The position numbers and the translations under genes are program-made. Below the pieces are notes generated by a model, which was not told where the DNA came from, did no database searches, and saw only the letters and a program-made list of their open reading frames with translations. Source: Cliona cf. orientalis (lineage: Eukaryota > Porifera > Demospongiae > Clionaida > Clionaidae). Taken from it: DNA of 64,000 nt. The stretch lies in assembly GCA_963930775.1 (NCBI GenBank), contig OZ005701.1, forward strand, positions 7,881,669-7,945,668, given 5' to 3'. Below are positions 32,024-45,200 of the stretch, piece by piece. How positions within the stretch are numbered: the stretch's first letter is position 1; every line of letters begins with the position of its first letter.

Positions 32024-33338
32024 TGGGTACAGTTTGCATGTGAACTAAAAATGTAATCAATTATTATTTTTGTGGTTTCATTATTTTTAATAATCCACAT
32101 GTCATGTGTAAAAAACCATCGTACAGCAGCAGCTTCATGATCACATGTAATTATAATGTTGTACCATGGTACAGTTGATAGTACAAGTGAATTTCAAAGC
32201 GCAATGCATAGAGCATGCAGTCGTGTGCATGTATATACCGTGGTGTCCCGGGTATAATATAATACTAAGTGCCCATGGGTGCTTAAACATAACTCGTGAT
32301 TTTGGTCCGCATGCATGGGGATCAAAATGCCATACGTTTGTGCTACATACAGTGGCCCCTTGAAGTGAGGTACATGTATAGTGACAACTTGGGCCCACAA
32401 CGTAGGCAGAGGCAATGGTGAGTGCTGGACCACTCTAGCTGGCAAGACTCATGTCTACAAGTTAACATTACTGGTAGATATACATGTGGTTCATTAAAAC
32501 TTAGCAAAAAGGTGACTCACTGCATGGAAGCTTGTCCCCTTGCTCAGATACAGGTACTTGGCCTAGTGATGGTCATAACTAGCATGCCACAGTAGACTAC
32601 ACTATTCACCCTGAAATTATTATTACCCCGCGCGCATGCGCAAGGGGTAAAGCAATCGTCTGTCGTTGCCGTTGTTGTCGTCGTCGGCACGAAAATCGCC
32701 AGATCTCGAGTTCTAGGCGTCTGTGCGTGCTGTAAGCACAACCAATGGGTAGATATCGGTGAAAAACTGGTTTGTACGAGCTTCAAATGGCTCAAAAAGG
32801 CTTACTAGTGCTACAAATCGTGCATTTTCTGTTCAACATGCCTGTGGTTTATCGACCACACCCACCCTTTTAGCATGCTGGTGCGACTGCGCATGCTCAA
32901 GCTCAGTGTTGGAAAAGGTCGTCAGATCATAAAACAGCTCTGCTGCAGTGGCTACAGAGCGCGCGGGGTATGTGCTCTATAGAGCTCTAATTTTCTACTA
33001 GCAAGGTTTCATGGTACTCTTGCGGTAGTTTCTCAAGCCTAGCTAGGCTATCACTCGGTGCAACTGACTGACATACTGTTATACATGTAGTTCAAACAAT
33101 CTTGGCTTTCACGAAGGGTCGCCCCGCACAGATGATTTTCATCGCCACTAGTTACACAGTTGTACATGACATGTTACATTACTGACTGTGACAGTGTAGT
33201 GAAACATGCATAACGACAAGCTATAGGTAAACAACAAAAACTACACATAATACATGTATAGGATGGGTGCACAGGTGCACGGATTGGGTGCAAATGAACC
33301 CACATGCACCCCCCTGGTGACACCACTGCTCACTATAA
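32024..33338. other. Gap between convergent CDK5RAP3 and B3GALT6-like genes
   Basis: No gene seen. It holds the dispersed repeat shared with 5360-5570 (at 32385-32480) and an element beginning TTACCCCGCGCGCATGCGCA near 32625 with GTTGTCGTCGTCG inside. The latter is related in reverse to 55080-55255 and in part to 51950-52075. Confidence 0.6.
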
Positions 33339-36300
33339 TCAAGGTATTTTAGAATAGCGTTTACAACATTTCTTAGATGGTGGAAATGCACTCCAATTGT
33401 ACATATATCCGCCGAAGCTGTCCTGGAAGTTACTGGGTCCACAAATACTGCCATCATGAATAAGCGACGTGTAGTGCCTCACTATTTTTTCTGTTGAGTC
33501 AGCCCTGTGCACCACTAGGTAGACTTTCTTGCAGCCTCTTGGCTTGCTACCGGTGGTGAACCTGACATCATGCTTTCTCTCGATGTTGTAAGCGGAGATC
33601 CATGATGCTACGGAAACATCTTCGCTGTTGTATCTCTTCAGGTAGGGTGCATTTTTGGTGATAAGTTCGATCACGTCCCCCGACAGAACGTAGCCCCCAC
33701 CATAAGCATAGGGGTAGTAGGTTTGACAGGAACTCCAATGAGTCTCTTTCCATTTCCCTTCAGTCAGTACCAACCCCATTACAAATTGTCCCCAGTACAA
33801 CAGTCTGGGATTTCCCCTGCTTTCTAGCTCCATTGCAATTTTCCGTACGTCTGGAAAAGTGTCATCATCACACTTTAAGATGTAAGAGAATTTGTACTGC
33901 TGCTCTACAATATACTGGAAAACTCTCATTGTGCGGTTAGTTAGAGAAAAGTAAGAATTTTTTACGTCATCAAAGTAGATAATGTCATCGTGAAGCTTAG
34001 CCTCCTCTTCAATCTTATTGTAGTCTTCTTCCTCAAGGTCTTCAACACCCAATACAAACCTATATTAGGACACAATAATAGCTAGTACCCAATAATTACT
34101 TCAGGGAAACTATGCCTATTATGTGATTTAGGCTCAAAGCACACACTTTACATGATCTATCTAAATGCAATTCAATGCCAGGTTAGTTCAAAGTCCAGAA
34201 ATAAAGAATATCACGGTGCATGCATATTTCCCATAATAATATGCTCAGTAACTTGGACTGTAATTATACCCAAATCAGTTGTTCACCCACTCTCCCATCA
34301 AGTTATATAGCATATCCTAGATGAGCACAGGGAGAAAGATTCATGGCAGAACTCATACCCCTCCGTGCGTTAAAACATAGCTAGCATAATAGTAAACAAG
34401 GGAGAAGAAGAGGGTCTAGCTGGTGTGCATGGCCAAATGCAATCCAGGACTTGACCTAGCTATTCTACACTGATTCAGAAATGGAGTAAGAAAGTGGCTT
34501 CTTTTCAACTTGAAGGATATGTATGGCTAGCGATAGTTCCAACAAGATGACTGGCTTGTCACTTATCGTAGCACACTGGCAGATATTAAAGCTTCTTAGC
34601 TTTTTGCGCAAACTGCTGATAGGGCACTATAGCTAAAGTATGGTGGCCGAGAAGGACACTATCCGTGGTAGCTACACATCGACCCCGACGCGTGAACACC
34701 TCTCCCGATATTCGTTTTCCGACGCATAAACCACTCTCCTGACGTTCGTCTTGCCCCAACATACGTTTTCCGATTCCTCCCGACTTTTGTTTTCCCGACG
34801 CGTGAACTTGCCCCGACGTGCGTTTCCCGATGCGTGAACCTTTCCCGACGTGCGATTTCCGACACGTGAAACGTTTGAAACTATTTCGATATGTGATAGC
34901 TAGCTAGCTACTGGCCTTTCAACGCGTTTTCCCAACATGTGAAATCTTCCCACATGTGTTCTCGACTTGTGAAACACTCCAATGTGCCACGGCGTGTACG
35001 TAGATACAAGCACTCTTTTAAAAATAATTGGTTGCATGGGGTGTCAGATATGCATCCTTGGCTAACGGTGCAGATGAGCAGCAGAGACAGTCACTAGCTA
35101 TAATCATAGTCATTGTCCGTGTTATAGCCGAAACTTCGCAGTACGCATGCGCGCTAAAAAGTGCAGAAGTTCATTTGTATTGCCAGTGCAATATTAATAT
35201 TCCTAAGTTGCAATCATGTTTAGTAGGAAAAGAGGTGAACCTTTTTATAGATGGCTATTATAAATAGAGAAGCGGTCATCCCGCCTATAAGCATCCCTTT
35301 GGCCATCAGCGCGGCCACGCCCACATATATTTGTAGGCTCGAACCAGGGTCCTCCCCCTTTGCGCTTCTAGCGGCCTTATGGTCCAGGCCTTTATTTAAG
35401 TGATAACCACTTACCTGGCTCTCAAATGTGAAGGCTTAATTAGCTTGGGAGACCACTGCCAATCCCCAAGACATATTACGCGCACAGCGCTCTATTTACT
35501 GTATATACTGACATTTGCAAACCGCTGTAGATACGCTTCGGGAGACAAACGCACATCGAGAACTTGAACCACACCTCTGACAAGGCCAATGTGGAAAAGT
35601 ACGAAGCGGGAAACGAACGTCGGGAAAACACATGTCGGTCGCGAGGAAGAGTTTCATGCATCGGACCCGAAAGGCACGTTGGGAGAGGGATTCACGCGTC
35701 GGAAAATGCACGTCAGGATAGGAGTTCACGCGTCGGGAAACACACGTTTGGGGGGGGGGTCAATGTGACAGTATACCATGGATAGTGTCCGTCTCGGCCA
35801 CCATAGTTCACGTGTCGGGAAAACGAACATCGGGAGAGGTGTTCACGCGTCGGAAAATGTACGTCGGGGCAAGATATGCGTCGGAAAACGAATGTCGGGA
35901 GAGGTGTTCACGCGTCGGGGTCGATGTGTACCACCAAGAGTGTATTAGGAAGAGTACGTAACTGCATGGGCGAGCAAGCTCTACACTGTGAAATGGTAGC
36001 GTCATCCTTCGTGTGCCAGCTTAACCATAGCTATGCAGAATCCATGTTTCGTTTACACAGTGATCATACACGTGGCTGTGTGGTTGCAGGTGTGCTGCTC
36101 AGTGTCTACCCCACCAAGGGACTACCCTACAGTATTATTCATAGGCTTGTGGCCACACAGTTTTCATAAAATCATGTAGTTGTACAGCATTTGTCTGGTA
36201 TCTACTACGTACTGTGACGCCACCATCACACATGTAGCATAAGCGCAATACTAACATACAGGAACTACGTACTCTTCCTAATACACTCTTGGTACCACGG

Positions 36301-37917
36301 ATAGTGTCCTTCTCGGCCACCATACTAAAGCACCTCACACGGTTTATTATCAAGTTGTGATGCAGCCCTAGCGGTGCACATAATTATAATATTAGTCTGT
36401 TCTGGTTATATAACACTTTCCTTAGGAAAGTGCTAATTAAAAGTCACTACGTATGTACACTATACTCTGCACCTATACTTGTCCACTGCATGCATGCTGC
36501 AGAAAGGCTAGTACAATCACATCACTCTCATATACACTCTGACACCCATTCACTCTCAATCAGCTATCCCAATTATCAGGAAACAACTTGAAATAGGCAT
36601 TAAAAAGTATAAAAGTGTTCCTCCATCATTAGGAGGTGGAAGCATATTATTATGTGAATTTATCAAATAAAAAGGAAACTTAAAGCATAGTTTCAATTTT
36701 GAGAAAATCAACAGTTATTGTTAAAGGACCATTTCTGTTTATTACCTCAATATTCAACTTGCATACTTTCTCCAAATTGTTGTAAGTATACTTAGTAGTT
36801 ATTGCCACAAATACAGAGTAAATCCACTACAATATACACATAAGCCCTGTTTACACTATAGGTCTTTAATCCAAATTAGAATCCCAATTAAACTAATCCA
36901 GTTTCAGTGTACTAAACGCCTTAATCCACCGTTAGTTAATCCGGATTAGAATCCATATCCTGATGTGGATGATTACACACCGGTATAAAGTAATGGGCCG
37001 TATAGCTTTAGCCATAATTTAAAACACAGAGGCATAGCTACTGCAGCTGCGCTGCACAATCTCAGGCCTTTGGATCTCTTGGACTCAGTCTCTAACTATT
37101 AATAGAGGATAGATATTTCAATTTGATCAACCAAATCACAGTTTTTGTTACAAGTAGCTAGGATTTTCTTCCATGAGGCACTTAAATTTCTTGGCTAGAC
37201 CATTCCCAGACCACTATTACTGTCAACCTATTAAAGTACTAGAAGACATCCTGCACTAATAGCTACACATTGGCAGCTTCTGGGGGTGGCCTTATGAATA
37301 ATTACTTACCGATAGTAAATGCTTGAAGAATCTTGTAGATCTATAGTGAGATCTTTTACCCAAGTTGCTCTGATGGTATCTCGCTTCTCCTTGGCCTCTT
37401 CTCCTACAGCACTCGAGAAGATCAGAATCAAGAGGAGATTTGGTGAGAGGTTTGAAGGAGCTAGAGCTGTATCTTGCATGCTACTGTAACAATGATCGTT
37501 TGCAGAACATGTAACCATTTGTAATTCTGGTGCTAGAGAGCCTGAGTGAGAGAGATATTGAATTATGTAAAGCCAGCACAAGTACAGTAGCTATAAAAAA
37601 AAACTCAAAATTGAACCTATCACAGCAACAATCTGTAGCTATAGCTAGATCTTTCACACTGGGTCAGAAGGAAATCGGATCAAACAAATAATTTTATTGT
37701 TACTCTACCTTACGTACGGTCATTGCTCAAAATTTTCACTATATTTATTTATTGGTAAGAATTATAATAATATGTGATACATACCGAAGGCATCAGACTG
37801 AGTATAAAGCAGATATGCGATGATAAATCCATACAATAACAGTATAGGAACCATCGCGCGAAAGAAGCAATGTCGAGATCTAGCTATAGAGCATCTGGGA
37901 CGCCTCCACGACGCCAT
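33339..37917 (-). CDS. B3GALT6: Beta-1,3-galactosyltransferase 6-like (GT31)
   Basis: Three minus-strand exons: 37785-37917, 37310-37532, 33339-34059, joining to 358 aa. Exon 1 gives a type II membrane anchor (AMVPILLLYGFIIAYLLY). Exon 2 has the family motif RDTIRATWV. Exon 3 has the metal-binding DDD at about 183-185, YPYAYGGGYVLS, EDVSVASW with the EDV at 265-267, and a C-terminus (YNWSAFPPSKKCCKRYSKIP) that closely follows human B3GALT6. That enzyme adds the second galactose of the proteoglycan linker tetrasaccharide in the Golgi. Length is close to the human enzyme. The 3.25-kb intron 2 is full of foldback sequence. A second copy lies at 42227-46115. Confidence 0.9.
34639..35806. repeat. 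Foldback block with 30-bp minisatellite
   Basis: TATGGTGGCCGAGAAGGACA at 34639 and TGTCCGTCTCGGCCACCATA at 35787-35806 are inverted repeats. Inside both arms, degenerate units of about 30 bp (TCGGGAAAACGAACGTCGGG / AGAGGTGTTCACGCG) repeat, in opposite orientation on the two sides. It fills the large intron of the first B3GALT6-like gene. Confidence 0.75.
35270..35430 (-). other. tRNA-like (possibly SINE) sequence
   Basis: On the minus strand GGTAAGTGGTTATCAC resembles a pol III A box with D-loop, and GGTTCGAGCC about 69 bases later is a good B box. Stems do not form cleanly (two of five T-stem pairs fail). I read it as a decayed tRNA or tRNA-derived SINE head, not a working tRNA. Confidence 0.3.
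35929..36325. repeat. Second foldback next to the first
   Basis: ACCAAGAGTGTATTAGGAAG at 35932-35951 is inverted at 36272-36291 (CTTCCTAATACACTCTTGGT). A third copy of the GTGTCCTTCTCGGCCACCAT end lies at 36306-36325. It abuts the block at 34639-35806, giving nested inverted repeats. Confidence 0.7.
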
Positions 37918-37989
37918 TCTGCTGCTGCACACTCGAAAGTTTATATAGCCTCGCTCTCGCAATCTCCACGCGCGGGTGCAGCGTATAAG

Positions 37990-38088
37990 TAGTCTCGCGG
38001 AGCCAGATCCTTACGCGCTGTAATGCATGGCCTTGTTCATTTTACGTGACGTAACATTAAGTTTACGCGGTCTGGCTCCGCGAGACTA
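37990..38088. mobile_element. 99-bp TAGTCTCG-ended foldback
   Basis: TAGTCTCGCGGAGCCAGATC is mirrored by GGTCTGGCTCCGCGAGACTA. It lies just upstream of the B3GALT6-like first exon and shares its TAGTCTCG tips with the 0.3-kb elements at 40508 and 43676. Confidence 0.8.
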
Positions 38089-39141
38089 GGTGCAGCAGAC
38101 CACAGCTCTGGATCACCCGGCAGCGGGGAAGGGAGGGTCTGGCCATAGACTGCATGTTGTACGGTTTCTGTGGCACAGGTTAATATTGGAATGTGGATAT
38201 GACCAATGAGATTCAAGCTAGGGTAATGATTAGAAACTTTGAAGCACAGTTTAAGACACACAAGTTAATTATGAGGCATTGAAATGCTACTTTTGAAAGA
38301 TCTGAGGGTCACTTTCTTTTTCGTTTTATTATACCTCAAGTTACATAGTTTTTGGGTGCATACTTGATTAGTTGTTTAACTATCTATGTATCCACTGCAT
38401 ACTTATGTGTTGCATAAAGTATTATAGAAAAAATTATGTCATCACATTAATAATTAAGGACCCATAATATTATAGGAAATACTTTAAATTAATGCCTCGC
38501 CCCAAGATTAAAATTGCCAGAAGAGGCCCATAAAATCGATTAATTATTGCCAACAGGACCCTCAAGAAACTTATAAGTTGTTAAAAAAGGTCCCCTCTGG
38601 ATTATCAATCCTAAATGGCCTATTATAATAATGAAAACTTGACCACATCCCCAGTAGCTACATAGTTCTAATGGTGCATGTGGTAAAAGTCGTCAATATA
38701 CACATCCATGCTGGGCCTCAATCGCAGAGATGGAGTCTAAGACCAACTCTCGACTTCGAATTTCGATCCTTTAATCAAAGGAGATAAACTCGACAGCACA
38801 GTAGAGCTTCCGAATTTCAGATTGGTCGTGGCATGACGCGTGCTATAAATAGCGCAAGCCTAGCTTTATTTATCCACAGGAATACGTCAGCCAAGAGAAC
38901 GCGTGAAGTTCGGCTAGGGTTACTTGTCGGAGAAAGTAGCACTCAGCTTTTAATGTATTCGCTGGATATGTATGTAAGTTAATATATGATTCTGTGGATT
39001 TTCAGATCTCAGAAGTGTTCTGTAAAGGCTCTGAATTTTAGCGCTATGACGACATAGGTTACATCATAATTACAACATAATTACCTAATAACCGCAAAAA
39101 AGTAAATTTATACTGGGGATGTAATGAACAACTTAGAAGAC
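38089..39141. other. Intergenic, no gene seen
   Basis: AT-rich sequence upstream of the first B3GALT6-like gene, with no long open frame, no clear element ends and no recognisable RNA gene. Confidence 0.5.
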
Positions 39142-41634
39142 TACGTCCAGAGTCCCTCACGAATACGCCGCCATAAATTCGAACTAGGACATATTGACAA
39201 ACTGCGCATGCTCCGTATACGCGTACAATATTGGGGCGCGCGGCTTGAGCCGGTTGACCTTCACCTGCCACGTGCTCGACTGAATAGGGAAATCCCCCTG
39301 CCCTGAAAGTGAGCTCGCTAGAGAAAGCGAACTGAGAGAAACGCCATAAGGATATCATCGGATAGTCCACGATTTCTTCTACGCTAGGCTCGAATTCTGG
39401 GCCCCAATAAGCTTTCATGCGTGCTAAACATTTTGAAACAGTCTTAACAGCATTTTCGTCATATTTTACATTTACATCACAATTACCTCATCGGTCGGCC
39501 GAATAGTTTTTTTTCTAATTGGGACTCTGGACGTAATGAACAACTTAGAGACTACATCCCGAGTCCCTCATAAGTATTGCACCGCGCTTACTGTACGCCG
39601 CCATAATTCGAACTTGGACACATCGACAAACTGCGCATGCTCCGTACAGGCAGTATATCGGGGCGCGCGGGTTGAGCCGGTTGACCCGAACGTGACCTCC
39701 ACTAGGCTGTATAGGGAAATCCCCCCAGAGAGCTCGCTCGCCAAAGAAAGCAAACTGAGAGAATCGCCATATGTCATCGATAGTCCACGATCTCTTGTAC
39801 GCTAGGTTCGAATTCTGGGTCCCAACACCCTGTCATGCGCGCTAAACATTTTGAAGCAGTCTTCACCCCAATTTCATCATAATTTCATCATAGGTTTCAA
39901 TAATTTCATCATAGGTTTCATCATAGGTTTCGTCATAATTACTCATCGCGCGGCCGAATTCTTTTTTGCGGATTGGGACTCGGGATGTAATGAACAACTT
40001 AGAGACTACATCCCGAGTCCCTCATAAGTATTGCACCGCGCTTACTGTACGCCGCCATAATTCGAACTTGGACACATCGACAAACTGCGCATGCTCCGTA
40101 CACGCAGTATATTGGGGCGCGCGGGTTGAGCCGGTTGACCCGAACGTGACCTCCACTGCCATGTGCTAGGCTGTATAGGGAAATCCCCCCAGATAGCTCG
40201 CTCGCCAAAGAAAGCGAACTGAGAGAATCGCCATATGTCATCGATAGTCCACGATCTCTTGTACGCTAGGTTCGAATTCTGGGTCCCAACACCCTGTCAT
40301 GCGCGCTAAACATTTTGAAGCAGTCTTCACCCCAATTTCATCATCATTTCATCATAATTTCATCATAGGTTTCAATAATTTCATCATAGGTTTCGTCATA
40401 ATTACTCATCGCGCGGCCGAATTCTTTTTTGCGGATTGGGACTCGGGATGTAATGAACAACTTAGAGACTACGTCCAGAGTCCCTCAATAGAATTGCACC
40501 GCGCTTATAGTCTCGTCCCCAGACCCCACCCTCGAGGAGGGAAAAGGGTCTGGTGAATTTGGACACAATCCTTGGGCCAGGGAAAGGAATTTGAGCGCTC
40601 CAATGAGATTGCAGCTTTAGCGTAGTCATATGACTCGCCAACCGCAGCGCCATTGCCTGCTGTATAAATTTGAATCGTCGGCCCGCGCGCTCATGACCGT
40701 CGACCAATCAGGTATGTTTGACCACTGCCGTGTCGGCGCGCGCCCACTAAGCCGGCCAAACCAAGGAAACGGTCCAAATTCACCAGACCCCTTTCCTCCT
40801 TTTTGGGGTGGGGTCTGGGCACGAGACTACGCGCTTACTGTACGCCGCCATAATTCGAACTAGCATCGACAAACTGCGCATGCTCTTTATATTGGGGCGC
40901 GCGGCTTGAGCCGGTTGACCCGGACGTGACCTCCACCTGCCATGTGCTAGACTGAACAGGGAAATTCCCCCGAGTGCGAGCTCGCCAAAGAAAGCGAACT
41001 GAGAAAATCGCCATATCTCATCGATAGTCCACGATGTCTTCTACGCTAGGTTCGAATTCTGGGCCCCAACAAGCTTTCATGCGTGCTAAACATTTTGAAA
41101 CAGTCTTAACCGCATTTTCGTCATATTTTACATCACAATTACCTCATCGGTCGACCGAAGCGATTTTCTAATTGGGACTCTGGACGTAACGTAATAATGA
41201 ACAACTTAGAGACTACGTCCAGAGTCCCTCATGAATACGCCGCCATAAATTCGAACTAGGACACATCGACAAACTGCGCATGCTCCGTATACGTGTACAA
41301 TATTGGGGCGCGCAGCTTGAGCCGGTTGACCTTCATGATCACCCGCCATGTGCTCGACTGAATAGGGAAATCCCCCCGAGTGCGAGCTCGCCAAAGAAAG
41401 CGAACCGAGAAAATCGCCATATCTCATTGATAGTCCACGATGTCTTCTACGCTAGGTTCGAATTCTGGGTCCCAACAACCTTTCATGCGCGCTAAACATT
41501 TTGAAACAGTTTCACAGGAATTACATCATAAGTTTCATCATATATTTCATCATAGGTTTCATCATCATTTCATCATAATTTCATCATAGCGAGAGCCGAA
41601 TTCTTTGTTTCTAATAATTGGGACTCTGGACGTA
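39142..41634. repeat. Five-unit tandem array of an inverted-repeat-ended unit
   Basis: Units at 39142-39535, 39553-39989, 40007-40452, 40470-41188 and 41214-41634. Each starts TACGTCCAGAGTCCC (or TACATCCCGAGTCCC) and ends with the reverse complement. Adjacent units are separated by only 17-25 bp (ATGAACAACTTAGAGAC), so each junction forms a hairpin. Units share AAACTGCGCATGCTCC, TTGAGCCGGTTGACC, a GGTTCGAATTCTGGG stretch and TTTCATCATA minisatellite. Unit 4 is longer because another element is inserted. No reading frame is conserved. Confidence 0.85.
40508..40829. mobile_element. 322-bp TAGTCTCG element with 8-bp target duplication
   Basis: Begins TAGTCTCGTCCCCAGACCCC and ends GGGGTCTGGGCACGAGACTA. 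The insertion has duplicated CGCGCTTA (40500-40507 and 40830-40837), and the uninterrupted site is visible in units 2 and 3. An 8-bp duplication suggests a hAT-type MITE. Confidence 0.9.
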
Positions 41635-42226
41635 ACGTAATAATTAAAATAGCTGCATCAAGAACGCATGCGCGTTCGCGGTGTCATGACATCTAAGGGG
41701 TGTTGCAAATCGATGGATCGCACGATCGTTCACGTTGCTGAATTCCGCCCAGGTCGAAATGGCGTTCATTGCTAGAAGCATCTATCTATGCTGGAAGAAC
41801 CTGAGAATCGACAGTAGCCATCGTGATTTCGACTAAATTGAAAAGGCTGGAACCCTAGGTAAACTTAGTTAGCGTGCAGATATCCTGGAACAGCCCACTG
41901 AGAAGAAGAGGTGTGGCTGGTGTTTAGAAGCGCGCGTTTCTGATAAAGATCGTCAATCGCTCCATATAGGACACTGGTACTAAATTTAGCGAAATTAGCG
42001 ATTTGCCTAATTTCGCTAAAAATTGTACCCGCGAATAATTACTAAAAATTTCAAATAAATTATTAATTTCACTCAAACAAGTACCCGCTAAACGTGCTAT
42101 TTGCGAAATCCATCAAAAATTTGTACCCACAAAATTAATATTAAATTGTAGCCCTTATGAGAATGCTAATTTCTTACATTAAATTGGATCATACGAATAT
42201 CATTATACGAGTGGAACTCGCTATAA
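41635..42226. other. Gap between array and second B3GALT6-like copy
   Basis: No gene seen. 41975-42130 carries foldback-type words (TAGCGAAATTAGCGATTTG, GTACCCGC), and 42130-42195 a reverse fragment of the GACGACCTTTACC family. Confidence 0.5.
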
Positions 42227-45200
42227 TCAAGGTATTTTAGAATAGCGTTTACAACATTTTGTAGACGGTGGAAATATATTCCAATTGTACAGATATCCGC
42301 TGTAGCCGTGCCAGGAGTTACTGGGTCCACAAATGCTGCCGTCATGAATAAGTGATGTGTAGTGCCCCTCTATTTTTTCCATTGCAACCTTGTGCACCAT
42401 TAAGTAGACTTTCTTGCAGCCTCTTGGCTTGCCACCTGTGGTGAATCTGACATCATGTTTTCTCTCGATGTTGTAAGCGGAGACCCATGATGCAACGGAA
42501 ACATCTTCACTCTTGTACTTCTTCAAGTAAGGTGCATTTTCTGCCACGAGTTCGATCACATCCCCTGATAGAATGTAGCCCCCACCGTAAGCGTAGGGGT
42601 AGTAAGTTTGACAAGAACTCCAACTAGTTTCATTCCATATCCCTTTAGTTTGTACAAACCCCATTACGAATTCCCCCCAGTATAACCGTCTGGGATTTTC
42701 CCTGCTTTCTAGCTCCATTGCAATTTTCCGTACGTCTGGAAAAGTGTCATCGTCACACTTTAAGACGTAAGAGAACTTGTACTGCTGCTCTACGATATAC
42801 TGAAAAGCTCTCATTGTACGGTTAGTCAGAGAAAAGTAGGAGTTTCTTATGTCGCCAAAGTAGATGATGTCATTGTGAAACTCAGTTTCCTCTTTAACTT
42901 TGTTACGGTCTTCTTCCTCAAGGTCTTCAACACCCAATACAAACCTATAGGATAGTCATTGCATTATTACAACACTATACAACATATAGTTGACTTATAG
43001 TTTCAACATAGCCTACACACCATGCCCTGCAGCTAGGAGCGACCACAGAAATGTCACTTGATTCCCCAACACACAATTTAAGCCAAAGGCGTAGCTAGAA
43101 ATTGAGGCAGGTACCGTACTTAATCTAATACTAGAGTTACACTTTGTGTAGCAGTCCTCGCTCAGCGAGCCACTATGCCAATATCCTGTATTGAACATTT
43201 AATTTTTAGGGTTTCCCCTTCCCATGGGCCAGTAAATTAAATTTGTGTTGCACATGTAGATCACGTGATAAGGGAGTGGTTTCTTTCGCCTATGCTGCAG
43301 CATTAGCAACAAAAGGAGCTCCATTATATCGTCAGTCTTGGAAGAATGAAGCCAAGAGTAGGCCAATTGACAGGCCACGGGTAGCAACATCTTTACCATC
43401 AGCGACAGGACGAACAACTTTGGGCCAAGAAGGTACGATCGTTTTTGACCGCGCGAACATTGTTTTACCCGGTAAGCACAGTCCAGCCGAACCGTAGAGT
43501 TTGTAGGCCTTGCATGACCATCTTGAGGGAGGCCACAGCTTTTGACTCAGTAACACATGGCGACGTGGCGTGAGTCGCCGAAGAGAGTAAGAAAGAAAAT
43601 TTAGACGCACGCGAAAATATGCTCAGAAGCCATACGAAATGACTCTCGAGCCCGAGTAGAGGACCTCGCTTCGCTTAGTCTCGTGCCCAGACCCCACCCC
43701 AAAAAGGGGGAAAGGGGTCTGGTGAATTTGGACCGTTTCCTTGGTTTGGCCGGCTCGGTGGGCGCGCGCCGACATGGCAGTGGTCAAACAAACCTTAGAT
43801 CTGATTGGTCGGCGGTCATGGGCGCGCGGGCCGACGATTCAAATTTATACAGCAGGCAATAGCGCTGCGGTTGGCGAGTCATATGACTACGCTAAAGCTG
43901 CAATCTCATTGGAACGCTCAAATTCCTTTCCCTGGCCCAAGGATTGTGTCCAAATTCACCAGACCCTTTTCCCTCCTCGAGGGTGGGGTCTATGGACGAG
44001 ACTACGCTTCGCTCGGAACTACGCATGGTAATTTCAATTTCGAAAAACGCGCGTTTTTCTGGTAAAGGTCGTCAATCGCTCCATATATAAACGTAATGAG
44101 AATGCTAATTTATTGGATCATGCGTTGTATTCGACAATAATAAGGATTGCGTGCGAATATTTTTAGCCACGCCCACTTAGGATCAAACCACGCACATTTT
44201 CGGGTGTTTTCCACCCGCATGTATTTCCATCAGCACCAGCACAATACAAAAGTATACCGCCTCGATTTTTTGGACTACTGAACTTATGGTTTTGACGACC
44301 ATTTCCTATCAAACTTGTGATTAAACGACCATTTCCAGCCGCCCGCCCGCATCAGTTTTTTGGTTTGGGGGGATGAGAAACAATGAATTGATTTGGAGTG
44401 GCCTTATCTAGAAGTAGTGATTCCAGACGATCGACCGCTGGCAATAAAAGCAGCCATAACTTGGTAATGGATTTAGCTATGAACAGGAAACACAAACCAA
44501 GAGTTAGCTGAGTGAATGGCCTTTCTTCTGAACCTTGAATCAAGCAAATCGGTTAAGGTAGCATTAAAGTGCGTGGGCGTGAGCGTCAGGATTGGCTAAT
44601 TCAATTAGCGAATCGTGAAGGGGCGTGGCCGAAGAGGCCATACGAGTGCTTTTGGTCGAAGGTGGGCGTGTCTAGAATCGGCCAGGGATGATTATGCGCG
44701 TGTAATTAGCGACCGGAAGTGGCCCCTGAAGAAAACACCGGTAATTGCCCACTTCAAAGCAAGATCAAAGCATTCTTTCTTAACTATTAACCGCAACGAC
44801 TTAAAAAAAAAAAAAAAAAGCCTTATTAGGCCTAATTAAGCATGTGGGCGTGTTCCTGGCACTGTGTGGAGTGTGTGCGTGTGCGTTAATGCAGGTTTTA
44901 TTGCTTCCGATTGGGCGTGGCTTCACGGGCCAGTGCTTGGATATCGGCGCCTGGGACTTGGCCTCGGCGATAGGTGGGCGTGTCCCGGAAGCGGTGGTGA
45001 CCTTTGAACCCCGCGAGGAGGCTTTGGGGGCGTGGCAGGAGGTCAAAGGTGAGGCCATGTCTGTTAATGAGGCACTGTACGCCGGTGCGATGGAGGGGAC
45101 CGTACGGCTGGACGGAAGCTGACGATGGTTTGAAGCGGATGTGGTTGCGATGACGTGTTGTTACTCCGCCCACACAGGAAATGAGGTGAGCTCTTGTGTG

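Noticed and set aside
39142-41634. GGTTCGAATTCTGGG in each array unit as a tRNA gene
   Set aside because: Only a B-box-like word. No A box or foldable stems at the right distance.
44844-45122. 92-codon frame in the GC-rich island
   Set aside because: Hydrophobic start is tempting, but there is no family match and high GC makes stops rare. Not called as a gene.
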